64,000 nt of DNA, taken from NCBI GenBank assembly GCA_018242205.1, contig JAFECJ010000004.1, forward strand, positions 62,001 through 126,000, written 5' to 3'. The translations under genes were made by a program, and so were the position numbers. This DNA comes from Pseudomonadota bacterium (GTDB lineage Bacteria; Pseudomonadota; Alphaproteobacteria; Rhizobiales; Xanthobacteraceae). Under the pieces are notes generated by a model that worked only from the letters and a program-made list of their open reading frames with translations, was not told where the DNA came from and did not search any database. Shown piece after piece: positions 18,966 through 27,329 of the stretch. The number at the start of each line of letters is the position of its first letter. Within the stretch, counting starts at the first letter, position 1.

Positions 18966-20270
18966 TTATCGCTTCACCGGCTTGTGGCCGTGCAGGAAGC
19001 CCTTGGCCAGCGCGTGATAGATGCCCTCCGGGCAGACGACACGCGAACAGGCATAGGCGATGATCGACGCCGCCATCACCGGCACCACCATGGCGTGGTT
19101 GTCGGTCATTTCCGTCACGATGACGAAGGCGGTGATCGGCGCCTGCACGACGCCGGCGAAATAGGCGACCATGCCGAGAATGATGATCGGCCCGATCGGC
19201 GCGCCGTGGAAGAACGGCGCGATGTTGCTGCCGATGCCGGCGCCGACGGCGAGTGATGGCGCGAAGATGCCGCCGGGAATGCCGCTGACCGCGGTCAGCG
19301 AGGTGGCGAGGAATTTCAGGATGCCGAAGCTTTCCGGCAAAGCGGTGCCGTGCTCGAGCGCGGTTTTAACCTGTTCGTATCCGGTGCCGTAGACGAGGTC
19401 GCCGGAAGCGAGGCCGCACAGCGCGACGCCGAGGCCGCACAGGCCAGCGAGCAGCAGCGGATATTTCTTGAACGACGAGCCGACGAGGCCGGGCAGGCCG
19501 CGCGCCATGGCGATGACGAAACGGCTGAACAAGCCGCCGGCGATGCCGCCGACCACGCCGCAGATCGGCACGGCCAGCCAGTCGGTACCCTTCTGCAGCA
19601 TCATCGGCGTGCTGCCGAAATAGGTGTAGTCGCCGACCAGCGCCAGCGTGGTGAGGCCGCCGGCGATCACCGCCGAGATAATGAGGCCGCTGGCGCGCGT
19701 CTCGAACGAGCGGCTCATCTCCTCGATGCCGAAGACGATGCCGGCGAGCGGCGTGTTGAACGCGGCGGCGACGCCGGCGGCGGCGCCGGCGAGCACCAGG
19801 CCGGGCTGCCGGCGCGTCGACACGCCGCCGGCGGTGAACATGATCGAGGCGCCGATCTGCACGGTCGGGCCCTCGCGGCCGGCGGAGGCGCCGCACAACA
19901 GGCCGAGCAGCGTCAGCAGGATCTTGCCGATCGCCACCCGCATCGACACCAGGCGCTTGCGCGCGGCGTGGTCGGTGAGCTGTCGCGCGGCGATGGCCTG
20001 CGGAATGCCGCTGCCCTGCGAATTGGGGAAATAGCGGTTGGTCAGATACACCGCGATGATGAAGCCCAGCGGCGTCACCGCCAGCGACGCGTAGCGCCAG
20101 TGTCCGATCAGAAGCGAGAAATAGTGCTGCACCTGATCGGCGAGAAAGGCGAGCAGCACGGCCGCGGCGCCGACCATGATGCCGCCGGCGAGAAACAGGA
20201 GGCGTCGCTGCCAGCGCGCCGAGAAGACCCTCATGAGGCGAAGGTGGCGGCCAGTGAGGGGCAATTGCAT
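18966..20270 (-). CDS. CLC-family chloride channel / Cl-/H+ antiporter
   Basis: A 434-residue membrane protein with the three CLC selectivity signatures: GSGIPQ (about 85-90), GREGPTVQ (about 128-135) with the gating Glu, and GIPGGIFAPSL (about 333-343). FNTPLAGIVFGIEEM carries the Glu pair used as the internal proton gate in E. coli ClcA. Both glutamates being present suggests a Cl-/H+ exchanger rather than a channel. No cytoplasmic CBS domains. It may serve acid resistance or anion balance. Confidence 0.93.
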   Translation of the reverse strand: MQLPLTGRHLRLMRVFSARWQRRLLFLAGGIMVGAAAVLLAFLADQVQHYFSLLIGHWRYASLAVTPLGFIIAVYLTNRYFPNSQGSGIPQAIAARQLTDHAARKRLVSMRVAIGKILLTLLGLLCGASAGREGPTVQIGASIMFTAGGVSTRRQPGLVLAGAAAGVAAAFNTPLAGIVFGIEEMSRSFETRASGLIISAVIAGGLTTLALVGDYTYFGSTPMMLQKGTDWLAVPICGVVGGIAGGLFSRFVIAMARGLPGLVGSSFKKYPLLLAGLCGLGVALCGLASGDLVYGTGYEQVKTALEHGTALPESFGILKFLATSLTAVSGIPGGIFAPSLAVGAGIGSNIAPFFHGAPIGPIIILGMVAYFAGVVQAPITAFVIVTEMTDNHAMVVPVMAASIIAYACSRVVCPEGIYHALAKGFLHGHKPVKR

Positions 20271-20386
20271 CGTGGAAATCTGGTTTAGGCGGGAAGAACA
20301 GGCCGCTTGGGTGGGCCCGGCGTCGTCAAAGTGTCGTAGGTCAGCGGCCGGTTCGAGGCAATAGCGAATTACCGGGCCGCGGGGCA

Positions 20387-20412
20387 GGAACTACCGTTGG
20401 CGCGGCGGCGTT
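20387..20412 (+). promoter_or_regulatory. EcfG-type promoter (GGAAC-N17-CGTT)
   Basis: GGAAC at 20387-20391 and CGTT at 20409-20412, separated by exactly 17 bases, match the general-stress sigma (EcfG/SigT) consensus GGAAC-N16/17-CGTT without mismatch. The predicted start lies near 20419, about 27 bases before the ATG at 20446. Confidence 0.7.
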
Positions 20413-20445
20413 GGTCGCAGAACGCCGGAACGAGGGAAACCGCCC

Positions 20446-20712
20446 ATGACAGCGAAAGACCAGACGGGCCTGGCCCCGGAGCTTCTCGACGACGACCGCC
20501 GTCGCGACCAGCCGCAGACGCGACCGGAAACCCTGGACGAGCGCGCCGCGCGCGGCGAGGAAATCCCGGCCGGCGGCGGCTTCTCGCCGACGGAGGACGG
20601 AGGCAATCCGCAGCACCCGCTCCACGACGAGGACGAGGAGGACAGGATGCCGGAGGATTACGAACGCGAGATTGATCGCCTCGACGGCGCCGTCGACAAG
20701 CGGATTCCGTGA
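20446..20712 (+). CDS. Acidic hypothetical protein (88 aa), probable general-stress gene
   Basis: A soluble, very hydrophilic 88-residue protein rich in D, E, R and P (LLDDDRRRDQPQTRPETLDE, then HDEDEEDRMPEDYEREIDRL), probably disordered. No family is recognised. A perfect EcfG-type promoter lies at 20387-20412, and gaggg stands 9-13 bases before the ATG, so it is likely a general-stress gene. Small disordered proteins of this type are common in the alphaproteobacterial stress regulon, but the role is unknown. Confidence 0.7.
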   Translation: MTAKDQTGLAPELLDDDRRRDQPQTRPETLDERAARGEEIPAGGGFSPTEDGGNPQHPLHDEDEEDRMPEDYEREIDRLDGAVDKRIP

Positions 20713-20757
20713 GCGGGGTCTTTCGGCGCGTCGGTGCCGTTCTGCTATGCTGAGGGC

Positions 20758-21216
20758 GTGACGCTCTATTTCGCTTATGGCTCGAACATGCACCGCGCCG
20801 CCATGCAGGCGCGCTGCCCGGGCGCCGTCGCCGTAGGGCCGGCGCGGCTCGACGGCCATGAATTCTTTATCGGCGTTGAGGGCTGGGCCTCGATACGGCG
20901 CGCGCCCGGGCAGGTGGTGCATGGCGTCTTGTGGCGGTTGACGCCGCGCGACCGCGCCGTGCTCGATGCCTATGAACTCACGCACAAGGGCATCTACCAC
21001 ATCCGCATGTTGCCCGTGCGCACCGGCAACGGCACCGCGCGGGCCATGGTCTATGTATTGCGCCGCGCCGTGATCGGACGACCGAAACCGGGCTACGCCG
21101 AGATGTGCGCCAGCGCCGCGCGGGATTGGGGTTTGCCGGAACGTCACGTGCGTGACATCGCTCGGTGGTCCAACTCGCGCTGGACCGGCAGCCGCATGAT
21201 GGCGGGAAGCGCATAA
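20758..21216 (+). CDS. Gamma-glutamylcyclotransferase-like protein
   Basis: A 152-residue GGCT-fold protein starting M(V)TLYFAYGSNM, the diagnostic YGSN phosphate/substrate loop at residues 7-10. VLDAYELTHKGIY (about 67-79) contains the catalytic-type Glu. It may cyclise gamma-glutamyl amino acids to 5-oxoproline, though many GGCT-like proteins act on other gamma-glutamyl compounds. I prefer the GTG at 20758, which begins directly at the motif; an earlier start at 20734 adds eight residues. The final codons and the TAA stop lie inside a REP-like repeat (21209-21257). Confidence 0.88.
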   Translation: MTLYFAYGSNMHRAAMQARCPGAVAVGPARLDGHEFFIGVEGWASIRRAPGQVVHGVLWRLTPRDRAVLDAYELTHKGIYHIRMLPVRTGNGTARAMVYVLRRAVIGRPKPGYAEMCASAARDWGLPERHVRDIARWSNSRWTGSRMMAGSA

Positions 21217-21257
21217 TCGCGCAAAATGGGAACCGGTATTCGGACAAGATCATGCGC
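21209..21257. repeat. REP-like palindrome, copy 2
   Basis: A degenerate copy of the element at 18900-18948: gcgcataatc...gatcatgcgc outer arms with an aaaatgggaaccggtattcgg core. It overlaps the last three codons and stop of the gamma-glutamylcyclotransferase gene and lies before the acylphosphatase gene. Confidence 0.75.
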
Positions 21258-21325
21258 AAAAGACACAAAGAGCATGCTCTGATTGAATCAAGTCGGATCG
21301 TTCTCCAAGGCGAGGCTTGGCGCGC

Positions 21326-21628
21326 ATGACCGCGGAAGTCTTTGTCCATCTCGTCATTCGCGGCCGCGTGCAGGGTGTCGGCTATCGCGCCTTCGTTCAG
21401 CACGAGGCGCAGCGGCGCGCTTTGCAGGGCTGGGTGCGCAACTGTGCCGACGGCACGGTGGAGACGCTGCTCCTCGGCGATGCCGCTTTGGTCGAGGACA
21501 TGATCGCGGCCTGTCGGCGCGGTCCTGTTGCGGCGCGCGTCGATGCGATCGATCGCGCGCCGGGCCATGCGTCCGGTTTGAAGGAGCGCGTGCCGGGTCA
21601 GGCGTTTTCCGTTCTTCCGACCATCTGA
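21326..21628 (+). CDS. acyP: Acylphosphatase
   Basis: A 100-residue protein with the acylphosphatase signature IRGRVQGVGYRAF (residues 11-23). The catalytic pair is visible as R21 (GYR) and N39 (WVRNCADG). It hydrolyses carboxyl phosphates such as acetyl phosphate or carbamoyl phosphate. The ATG at 21326 has an AAGGCGAGG stretch 11 bases upstream. The last 31 bases overlap the convergent PepSY gene, an unusually long tail-to-tail overlap. Confidence 0.93.
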   Translation: MTAEVFVHLVIRGRVQGVGYRAFVQHEAQRRALQGWVRNCADGTVETLLLGDAALVEDMIAACRRGPVAARVDAIDRAPGHASGLKERVPGQAFSVLPTI

Positions 21629-22572
21629 ACCCGCGCCGGGCGCGGCTGGCGCTTGCGCAATTGCCGGCGGCCCCACAGCCATAGCCCGGTGGTGAGCAGG
21701 ATCACCAGCGCGGCGGAGGTGACGACGTTCAGCATCGGCGCGATGATGCCGCTCCAATTGCCCTCATGAATGAGGCGCGGCCAGTTGCGGCCGAACGGCA
21801 CCAGGCCGTCGCGCGTGACCGAGAAGACGCGCATTTCGCCGTTATCGTTGATGCGCGCGGCGAGCGCTGGCCCGAGCGGGCGGATCCAACTGATCTTCGA
21901 CAGGTCGTATTGCGCGCCGACGATCGTTAGCGCGTCGCTGACGGTGACGGCCGGCCCCGCGGCGCGCGGCACCGGCGTCGAGAAGGTGACGCCAAAGGCG
22001 AGCGCCAGTCCGGTGAGCGGCGAGAGAATGACGAGCGGCAGCACGAACCAGCCGGCCGCCTTGTGCCAGCCCGACACGGTGTTGCGGATGCGCGGCCAGC
22101 CCATCAGCACGCCGAGCAGGATCATCAAGAGCATGCCGATCGTCGAGACCGTCACCACCCAGCGCAGATCGTAGATGAAGTTCTCGTGCATGCGCCGCGC
22201 GGAGCCGAATAGGGTTGCGAGCGCGCCGGGCGCGGCGACGCGCTCGTTGGACGCCAGATCGATCGTGTTTTGCTGTCCGCGTTGCGCCCCGCCGATCGAC
22301 AGTGTGCCGTCGTAACCGCGGATCGAGATCGAGCGCGCCTTGCCATCGGGATCGAATTTGGTGAGCGCGGCGCCAATCGCCGCCGGCGTGACGGCGGCGT
22401 TGTTGGCCCCCATGACCATCGGTTCGAAGGACAGGATCAGCCCGGTGACGATGACGACCGTAAATGGGATCGACAGGATCACTGCGATCCAGCGGTGCAG
22501 GCGTAACAACCATTGTTTGAACACGGCACGGGCTCCGGCAACGTGAATGTCTGTTATTTGATAAACGGACAT
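21598..22572 (-). CDS. PepSY-associated transmembrane protein
   Basis: A 324-residue membrane protein of the PepSY-TM type. An N-terminal helix (LHRWIAVILSIPFTVVIVTGLIL) precedes a periplasmic PepSY-like domain, then three helices in the second half (STIGMLLMILLGVLMGW, GWFVLPLVILSPLTGLAL and VVTSAALVILLTTGLWLWG). This architecture is common in iron-uptake and ferric-reductase-like membrane proteins; the function is not defined. The start at 22572 has AGGAA 10 bases upstream; an ATG at 22617 would add 15 residues. It overlaps the acylphosphatase stop by 31 bases. Confidence 0.88.
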   Translation of the reverse strand: MSVYQITDIHVAGARAVFKQWLLRLHRWIAVILSIPFTVVIVTGLILSFEPMVMGANNAAVTPAAIGAALTKFDPDGKARSISIRGYDGTLSIGGAQRGQQNTIDLASNERVAAPGALATLFGSARRMHENFIYDLRWVVTVSTIGMLLMILLGVLMGWPRIRNTVSGWHKAAGWFVLPLVILSPLTGLALAFGVTFSTPVPRAAGPAVTVSDALTIVGAQYDLSKISWIRPLGPALAARINDNGEMRVFSVTRDGLVPFGRNWPRLIHEGNWSGIIAPMLNVVTSAALVILLTTGLWLWGRRQLRKRQPRPARVQMVGRTENA

Positions 22573-22625
22573 TGCCGGGATTTCCTGCCGTGGTTGGGCA
22601 GGCCGCATGGAAGTCATGCGGGGAG

Positions 22626-23366
22626 CTAGCGGGATACCATGGGTGCGGCGGTATCGGTCTCCGCTTGCACAGTCGCGCCGAACAGCTCTTCGAACGCTTG
22701 CCGGAATTCGCTGTCGAATTCCGGCAGGCTCACCATCTGTCCGAGATCGGCGAGGCTGGTGACGCCATAGCGCTGCACCGAGACGCCGCAGGGCACGATG
22801 CCGCCGAAGTGCGAGAGGTTGGGTTCGACATTGACGGCGACGCCGTGCAGCGTCACCCAGCGCGACACGCGGATGCCGAGCGCGGCGATCTTGTCCTCGA
22901 AGCCGTCGCCTTTATCGGGCCGTTTCACCCAGACGCCGATGCGGTCCTCGCGGCGCTCGCCGCGCACGTTGAAGGCGGCCAGCGTGCGGATGATCCATTC
23001 CTCGAGCGTGGCGACGAAGCGGCGCACGTCCGGTCCGCGCCGACGCAGGTCGATCATGACGTAGCCGACGCGCTGGCCGGGGCCGTGATAGGTCATCTGG
23101 CCGCCGCGGCCCGAATCGAACACCGGAAAGCGGGCCTCGAGCACGTCGGCACGGTCGGCCGAGGTGCCGGCGGTATAGAGCGGCGGGTGCTCGACCAGCC
23201 AGACCAGCTCCGGGGCTTCGCCGCGCGCGATCGCGGCGGCGCGGGCCTCCATGAAGGCCACGGCCTCCGGATAGGGCGTCAAACCCTCGGCAATCCGCCA
23301 TTCCACTGGGGCCGATCCGGCTGGGGGCGGCATCCCGGTTTTGAGTTCGTCGCGCGCGTTAATCAC
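22626..23366 (-). CDS. lipB: Octanoyl-[ACP]:protein octanoyltransferase
   Basis: A 246-residue LipB. It transfers octanoyl groups from ACP to the lipoyl domains of 2-oxoacid dehydrogenases and GcvH, the first step of lipoate synthesis. Signatures: [17 protein letters not shown] (86-102), the conserved K159 ([11 protein letters not shown]) and the acyl-thioester nucleophile C193 ([11 protein letters not shown]). Length is normal for alphaproteobacteria. lipA is not in this window. Confidence 0.95.
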   Translation of the reverse strand: MINARDELKTGMPPPAGSAPVEWRIAEGLTPYPEAVAFMEARAAAIARGEAPELVWLVEHPPLYTAGTSADRADVLEARFPVFDSGRGGQMTYHGPGQRVGYVMIDLRRRGPDVRRFVATLEEWIIRTLAAFNVRGERREDRIGVWVKRPDKGDGFEDKIAALGIRVSRWVTLHGVAVNVEPNLSHFGGIVPCGVSVQRYGVTSLADLGQMVSLPEFDSEFRQAFEELFGATVQAETDTAAPMVSR

Positions 23367-23447
23367 CGATTAACCATACCATGGTGACCTGAGTGTGCCC
23401 GGCCACGGGGGAGCGGGCCAACAATCGACATACAGGAATTTGGGAAC

Positions 23448-23690
23448 TTGGCCACATTCGACAAGGTTTCGGTCGACATCACCGTCGTGCTGGGCACGAC
23501 CTCCATGCCGATCCACCAGGTGCTCCGGCTCGGTCGCGGCGCCATCATCGAGCTCGACGCCACCGAGGACGACGCCGTCAAGGTGCTGGCCAACAATATG
23601 CCGGTGGCGCAGGGCACCGTGGTCGTCAACGGCAACCGCATCGCCGTCGAAGTCGGCGAATTGCTGCCGCGCGCGCCGGATATGCGCTAA
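23448..23690 (+). CDS. Orphan FliN/SpoA-domain protein
   Basis: An 80-residue protein that is almost entirely one SpoA (FliN/FliM C-terminal) domain. VDITVVLGTTSMPIHQVLRL is the conserved first strand pair, and NNMPVAQGTVVVNGNRIAVEV the second. It starts with TTG at 23448. It is shorter than typical FliN (about 100-140 residues) and lacks an N-terminal extension. No flagellar or type III secretion gene is near; lipB, a tRNA and a LysR gene are the neighbours, so it is either a relocated motor-switch subunit or a specialised SpoA protein. Confidence 0.85.
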   Translation: MATFDKVSVDITVVLGTTSMPIHQVLRLGRGAIIELDATEDDAVKVLANNMPVAQGTVVVNGNRIAVEVGELLPRAPDMR

Positions 23691-23836
23691 ATCCGCCAGT
23701 CTCCCTAACGGCTTGAGAGCCTGAGGAAAATCCGGCCCTGTGGGGCCGGAAAAGGCGCCGTGGCCCTTGTATGGGCATTTCCTATTTGATACAGGGTCCG
23801 CCGTCTGGCAACGGTTCATGACCGTCGCTCGGGTTT

Positions 23837-23921
23837 GCGGCCGTGGCGGAATTGGTAGACGCACTGCCTTGAGGTGGCAGCGGGTAAAACCGTGGAAGTT
23901 CGAGTCTTCTCGGCCGCACCA
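23837..23921 (+). tRNA. tRNA-Leu (anticodon GAG)
   Basis: A complete cloverleaf: acceptor stem GCGGCCG (23837-23843) pairs with CGGCCGC (23911-23917). The anticodon stem CTGCC/GGCAG flanks the loop TTGAGGT, giving anticodon GAG. A long variable arm (about 12 bases) is typical of a class II tRNA, and the T arm contains GTTCGAGTC. The 3' ACCA is encoded (23918-23921). It decodes CUC/CUU. Confidence 0.95.
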
Positions 23922-23930
23922 ATCTAAACG

Positions 23931-23948
23931 CCGGTTTTTCGCAACCGG
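23931..23948 (+). terminator. Short stem-loop after tRNA-Leu
   Basis: ccggtt and aaccgg form a perfect 6-bp stem with a tttcgc loop, nine bases downstream of the tRNA CCA end. No strong T-run follows, so it may be a processing or termination signal. Confidence 0.4.
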
Positions 23949-23985
23949 TGTCCTTCAGAAAAGCACCATCGCTGGAGCCGCCGGC

Positions 23986-24936
23986 TCAGCCGCGCGCCGC
24001 CGGCCGGCCGGGCTTGAGTCGCTCATAGCCGGCCCGGATCTGCTGGCGCAGCCAGTTCTGCCGCGCGTCGCGATCGTTGCGGGCGTGCCAGACCATGTAG
24101 GTCGAAATCGTCCCGACATTGATTGGCACCGGGCGCTTCACGAGCTTGTAGGATGAGGTGAAGGCGTCCGCCGCGAGCTGGGTGAAGACGCCGATCATGT
24201 CGCTCGTCGCCAGCAACTGCGGCACCGCGGAAAAACTCGAGACGATGGTCTGGGCGCGCCGTTTCTTGCCGTGTCGCTGCAACAGGTCGTCGAAAATCGC
24301 CGACGTGCGGCCGCGGCCGGTGACGACGAGATGCGGATAGGCGAGCACGGCATCGATCGTGAATTTGGACTGCGTCACCGGATGGTCGCGGCGAAACACA
24401 CAGAACAGCTGCTCGTCGCGCAGCACCTCGTGGCGGCAGTGACGCGGAATCTCGTCGAACCAGCCAAGGCCCACGTCGACTTCCTCGTTCTCGAGCAGGC
24501 GAATGGCCTCCGACCGCGCCGCGGTGATGATCTGCACATCCATCGCCGGCGCCGATCTGCGGATGCGTTCGAGCAGAGGCGGCAGGATTGCAAGATTAAG
24601 GCGGTCGGGCATGCTGATCCGGAACATGCCGCGGTCGACCATCGGATCGAAGCCGTCCTGGTGAAACAGCGACTTTGCGGTAAGCGCCAGCACCTCCTGG
24701 ACCGAAGCGCGCAGCATCTCCGCCCGCGGCGTCGGCGTCATGCCCTTGCCGGTCGGCACCAGGAGGTCGTCGCCGAGCAGTTTGCGTAGGCGCGCCAGCG
24801 AATTGCTGACTGCCGGTTGCGTGCGGCCGAGTCGTTTGGCGGCGCGTGTGACGCTGCGCTCGTCGATCAACACTTCAAGAACGCGCAGCAGATTGAGATC
24901 GAAAGTTTGCAGCGACACGGGGCCTCCGGTATTCAT
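23986..24936 (-). CDS. LysR-type transcriptional regulator (NodD-like architecture)
   Basis: A 316-residue LTTR. The N-terminal winged helix-turn-helix covers about residues 9-70, with VTRAAKRLGRTQPAVSNSLARLRKLLGDDLL as its recognition region. The effector domain (about 95-300) includes RISMPDRLNLAILPPLLERI, and the C-terminal features resemble the NodD/LinR subgroup of LTTRs. The effector is unknown. The 279-base AT-rich gap upstream lies between this gene and the liv transporter; LysR proteins often regulate a divergent neighbour, so livKHMGF is a candidate target. Confidence 0.92.
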   Translation of the reverse strand: MNTGGPVSLQTFDLNLLRVLEVLIDERSVTRAAKRLGRTQPAVSNSLARLRKLLGDDLLVPTGKGMTPTPRAEMLRASVQEVLALTAKSLFHQDGFDPMVDRGMFRISMPDRLNLAILPPLLERIRRSAPAMDVQIITAARSEAIRLLENEEVDVGLGWFDEIPRHCRHEVLRDEQLFCVFRRDHPVTQSKFTIDAVLAYPHLVVTGRGRTSAIFDDLLQRHGKKRRAQTIVSSFSAVPQLLATSDMIGVFTQLAADAFTSSYKLVKRPVPINVGTISTYMVWHARNDRDARQNWLRQQIRAGYERLKPGRPAARG

Positions 24937-25215
24937 TGAATTTATGCATTATATTTACACTATCGATTAGGAAAATGGCTAGTCCTCGGCTTAGTGAAGG
25001 CAGGGCGCGGCTCCGCCGGCAGCTTTGGCGACCGCGTGAAGCGATTGCGCCGGTAAAGAGTCACGCAAGCATTCGCCAAAAGGCGACATCGCCGGGCACG
25101 CGGCAAAAGTGTAGTGTGGGACGAGACGCAAAATTCGTCGGGCTTGAATACGCGGTCTGCGCCGCGTAGGCGAAGGCACCGCAAAAGACACCAAGAGTAA
25201 ATGAGGAGGAGGCGT
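24937..25215. promoter_or_regulatory. Divergent intergenic region, LysR gene / livK
   Basis: This 279-base non-coding region begins with an AT-rich stretch (24937-24972) containing tgaatttatgcattatattt, around the palindromic hexamer atgcat, a plausible place for a LysR-type box and the LysR gene promoter. The remainder is ordinary GC-rich DNA without a recognised element, ending in the livK ribosome-binding site (aggagg, 25205-25210). No T-N11-A site can be called with confidence. Confidence 0.4.
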
Positions 25216-26382
25216 ATGAGGCAATTTCTGAAACTCGCAGTCGGTACGGCGATCGCGGGCCTGTTGGCCGGCGGCGCTTATGCGCAGGATACCGTCAAGG
25301 TCGGTCTCGTGATCTCGATGACCGGCTCGCAGGCCTCCACGGGCAAGCAGATCAAGGCCGCCGTGGACCTCTACATGAAGGAACACGGCGACACCGTCGC
25401 CGGCAAGAAGGTGCAGGTCATCCTGCGCGACACCGGCAGCGTTCCGGACAACGCCAAGCGTTTGGCCCAGGAACTGATCGTCAACGACAAGGTTAGCGTG
25501 GTCGCGGGCTTCGAAGTGACGCCGGCGGCGCTCGCCGTGGCGCCGCTGTCGGCCGAGGCCAAGGTCGTGGAAGTCGTCATGGCCGCCGGCACCTCGATCA
25601 TTACCGAGAAGTCGCCGTACATCGTGCGCACCAGCTTCACGCTGCCGCAGTCGTCGGTGATCGTCGCCAACTGGGCCGCGAAGAACAAGATCAAGAAGGT
25701 CGTGACCATCGTGTCCGACTACGCGCCGGGCGCCGACGCCCAGAAGTGGTTCGTCGACACCTTCAAGAAGGATGGTGGCGAGGTGGTCGAGACCATCAAG
25801 GCGCCGCTCGCCAATCCGGACTTCGCGCCGTTCCTGCAGCGTGCCGCCGACGCCAAGCCCGACGCCATCTTCGTCTTCGTGCCGTCGGGGCAGGGCGCAA
25901 CGTTCATGAAGCAGTTTGCCGAGCGCGGCCTCGACAAGGCCGGCATCAAGGTCATCGGGCCGGGCGACGTCACCGACGACGACCTGCTGCCGCAGATGGG
26001 CGACGCCGTGCTCGGCGCCGTGACCGCGCACATGTACTCGGCCGACCACGATTCGGCGATGAACAAGAAGTACGTCGCCGAGTTCACCAAGGCCAACGGC
26101 TTCCGTCCGAACTTCATGTCGGTCGGCGGTTATGACGGCATGCACCTGATCTACGCCGCGCTGCAGAAGACCGGCGGCAAGGCCGACGGCGACAGCCTCA
26201 TCGCGGCGATGAAGGGCATGAAGTGGGAAAGCCCCCGCGGCCCGATCTCGATCGATCCGGAAACCCGCGACATCGTGCAGAACATCTACATGCGCAAGGT
26301 CGAGAAGAAGAACGGCCAGCTCTACAATGTCGAATTCGAGACGTTCAAGGACGTCAAGGATCCGGCGAAGCTGAAGAAGTAG
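25216..26382 (+). CDS. ABC transporter substrate-binding protein, branched-chain amino acid/amide (LivK) type
   Basis: A 388-residue periplasmic binding protein with a signal peptide (FLKLAVGTAIAGLLAGGAYAQ). VKVGLVISMTGSQASTGKQI (about 23-42) is the typical start of the type I fold. GGYDGMHLIYAAL near residue 302 and the C-terminal hinge are normal. The gene lies first in livKHMGF. Substrate specificity cannot be read reliably: branched-chain amino acids, amides or aromatic acids are all known for the family. The ATG at 25216 is preferred over 25201 because aggagg lies 5 bases upstream. Confidence 0.92.
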   Translation: MRQFLKLAVGTAIAGLLAGGAYAQDTVKVGLVISMTGSQASTGKQIKAAVDLYMKEHGDTVAGKKVQVILRDTGSVPDNAKRLAQELIVNDKVSVVAGFEVTPAALAVAPLSAEAKVVEVVMAAGTSIITEKSPYIVRTSFTLPQSSVIVANWAAKNKIKKVVTIVSDYAPGADAQKWFVDTFKKDGGEVVETIKAPLANPDFAPFLQRAADAKPDAIFVFVPSGQGATFMKQFAERGLDKAGIKVIGPGDVTDDDLLPQMGDAVLGAVTAHMYSADHDSAMNKKYVAEFTKANGFRPNFMSVGGYDGMHLIYAALQKTGGKADGDSLIAAMKGMKWESPRGPISIDPETRDIVQNIYMRKVEKKNGQLYNVEFETFKDVKDPAKLKK

Positions 26383-26394
26383 ACGGCGCTCTCT

Positions 26395-26427
26395 ATGGGG
26401 CGCGCGGACAACCTCCGTGCGCCCCAT
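26395..26427 (+). terminator. Stem-loop between livK and livH
   Basis: atggggcgcgcgga (26395-26408) pairs with tccgtgcgccccat (26414-26427) with one mismatch across 14 bp, loop caacc. It lies just after the binding-protein stop. Such intercistronic hairpins commonly stabilise or partly terminate the binding-protein mRNA so that more of it is made than of the permeases. Confidence 0.65.
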
Positions 26428-26468
26428 TCTTCTGCGCGCGCTGCGGCGTCAGGGAACGCGGAAATCGA

Positions 26469-27329
26469 ATGCTGACCATCCTGTTCGACGGAATTGCCTA
26501 CGGCATGCTGCTGTTCGTGCTGGCATGCGGCCTTTCCGTGACTCTCGGCCTGATGAATCTCGTCAATCTGGCGCATGGCGCTTTCGCCATGGCCGGCGGT
26601 TATGTACTCGTCATTCTCGTCAACAATCTCGGCGTACCGTTCTGGGTTTCGATCATCTGCGCCTTCTTCGTCAGCGCGGCCATCGGCTTCGTCATGGAGA
26701 AGGCGTTCTACGTGCACGTCTACCGCAAACCACATCTCGACCAGGTGCTGTTCACCATCGGTTTGGTTTTCATGTCGGTGGCGGCGGCTGATTTTGCCAT
26801 GGGCTCGTCGCAGGTGTTCGCCCGCATCCCGCAGGCCTTGCAGGGCCAGATCCATGTGTTCGGCATCGGTATGGGCCGCTACCGCCTGCTGATCATCGCG
26901 ATCTGCGGCGCGCTGGCGCTCGGCCTGCAATATGTCCTGGTCTACACCCGCTTCGGCAGCCGTCTGCGCGCCGCGGTCGACGATCAGCGCGTGGCGCGGG
27001 GTCTCGGCATCAATGTCGGCAATATCTTCGCGCTCACTTTTGCCTTCGGTTCGGGGTTGGCCGGGCTCGGCGGCGCACTCGGCACCGAGATCCTCGGCCT
27101 CGATCCGACCTTTCCGCTGAAATACATGATCTACTTCCTCATTGTCGTCACCGTTGGCGGCACGTCGAGCATCACCGGGCCGTTCCTGGCTTCGCTCTTG
27201 CTCGGCATCGCCGACGTCGCCGGCAAATATTACGTTCCCAAACTGGGCGCCTTCGTCATCTACACCATCATGATCGTGGTTCTGATCTGGCGTCCGCAGG
27301 GCCTCTTCGCGCGGGCGGCCAACAAATGA
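26469..27329 (+). CDS. ABC transporter permease, LivH type
   Basis: A 286-residue integral membrane protein with about eight helices. LFVLACGLSVTLGLMNLVNLAHGAF (about 14-38) is the conserved beginning of LivH. The later segment FGSRLRAAVDDQRVARGLGINV (about 163-184) is the cytoplasmic EAA-like loop that contacts the ATPases. It forms a heterodimeric pore with the LivM protein downstream; the two genes overlap by 4 bases (ATGA). Confidence 0.92.
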   Translation: MLTILFDGIAYGMLLFVLACGLSVTLGLMNLVNLAHGAFAMAGGYVLVILVNNLGVPFWVSIICAFFVSAAIGFVMEKAFYVHVYRKPHLDQVLFTIGLVFMSVAAADFAMGSSQVFARIPQALQGQIHVFGIGMGRYRLLIIAICGALALGLQYVLVYTRFGSRLRAAVDDQRVARGLGINVGNIFALTFAFGSGLAGLGGALGTEILGLDPTFPLKYMIYFLIVVTVGGTSSITGPFLASLLLGIADVAGKYYVPKLGAFVIYTIMIVVLIWRPQGLFARAANK

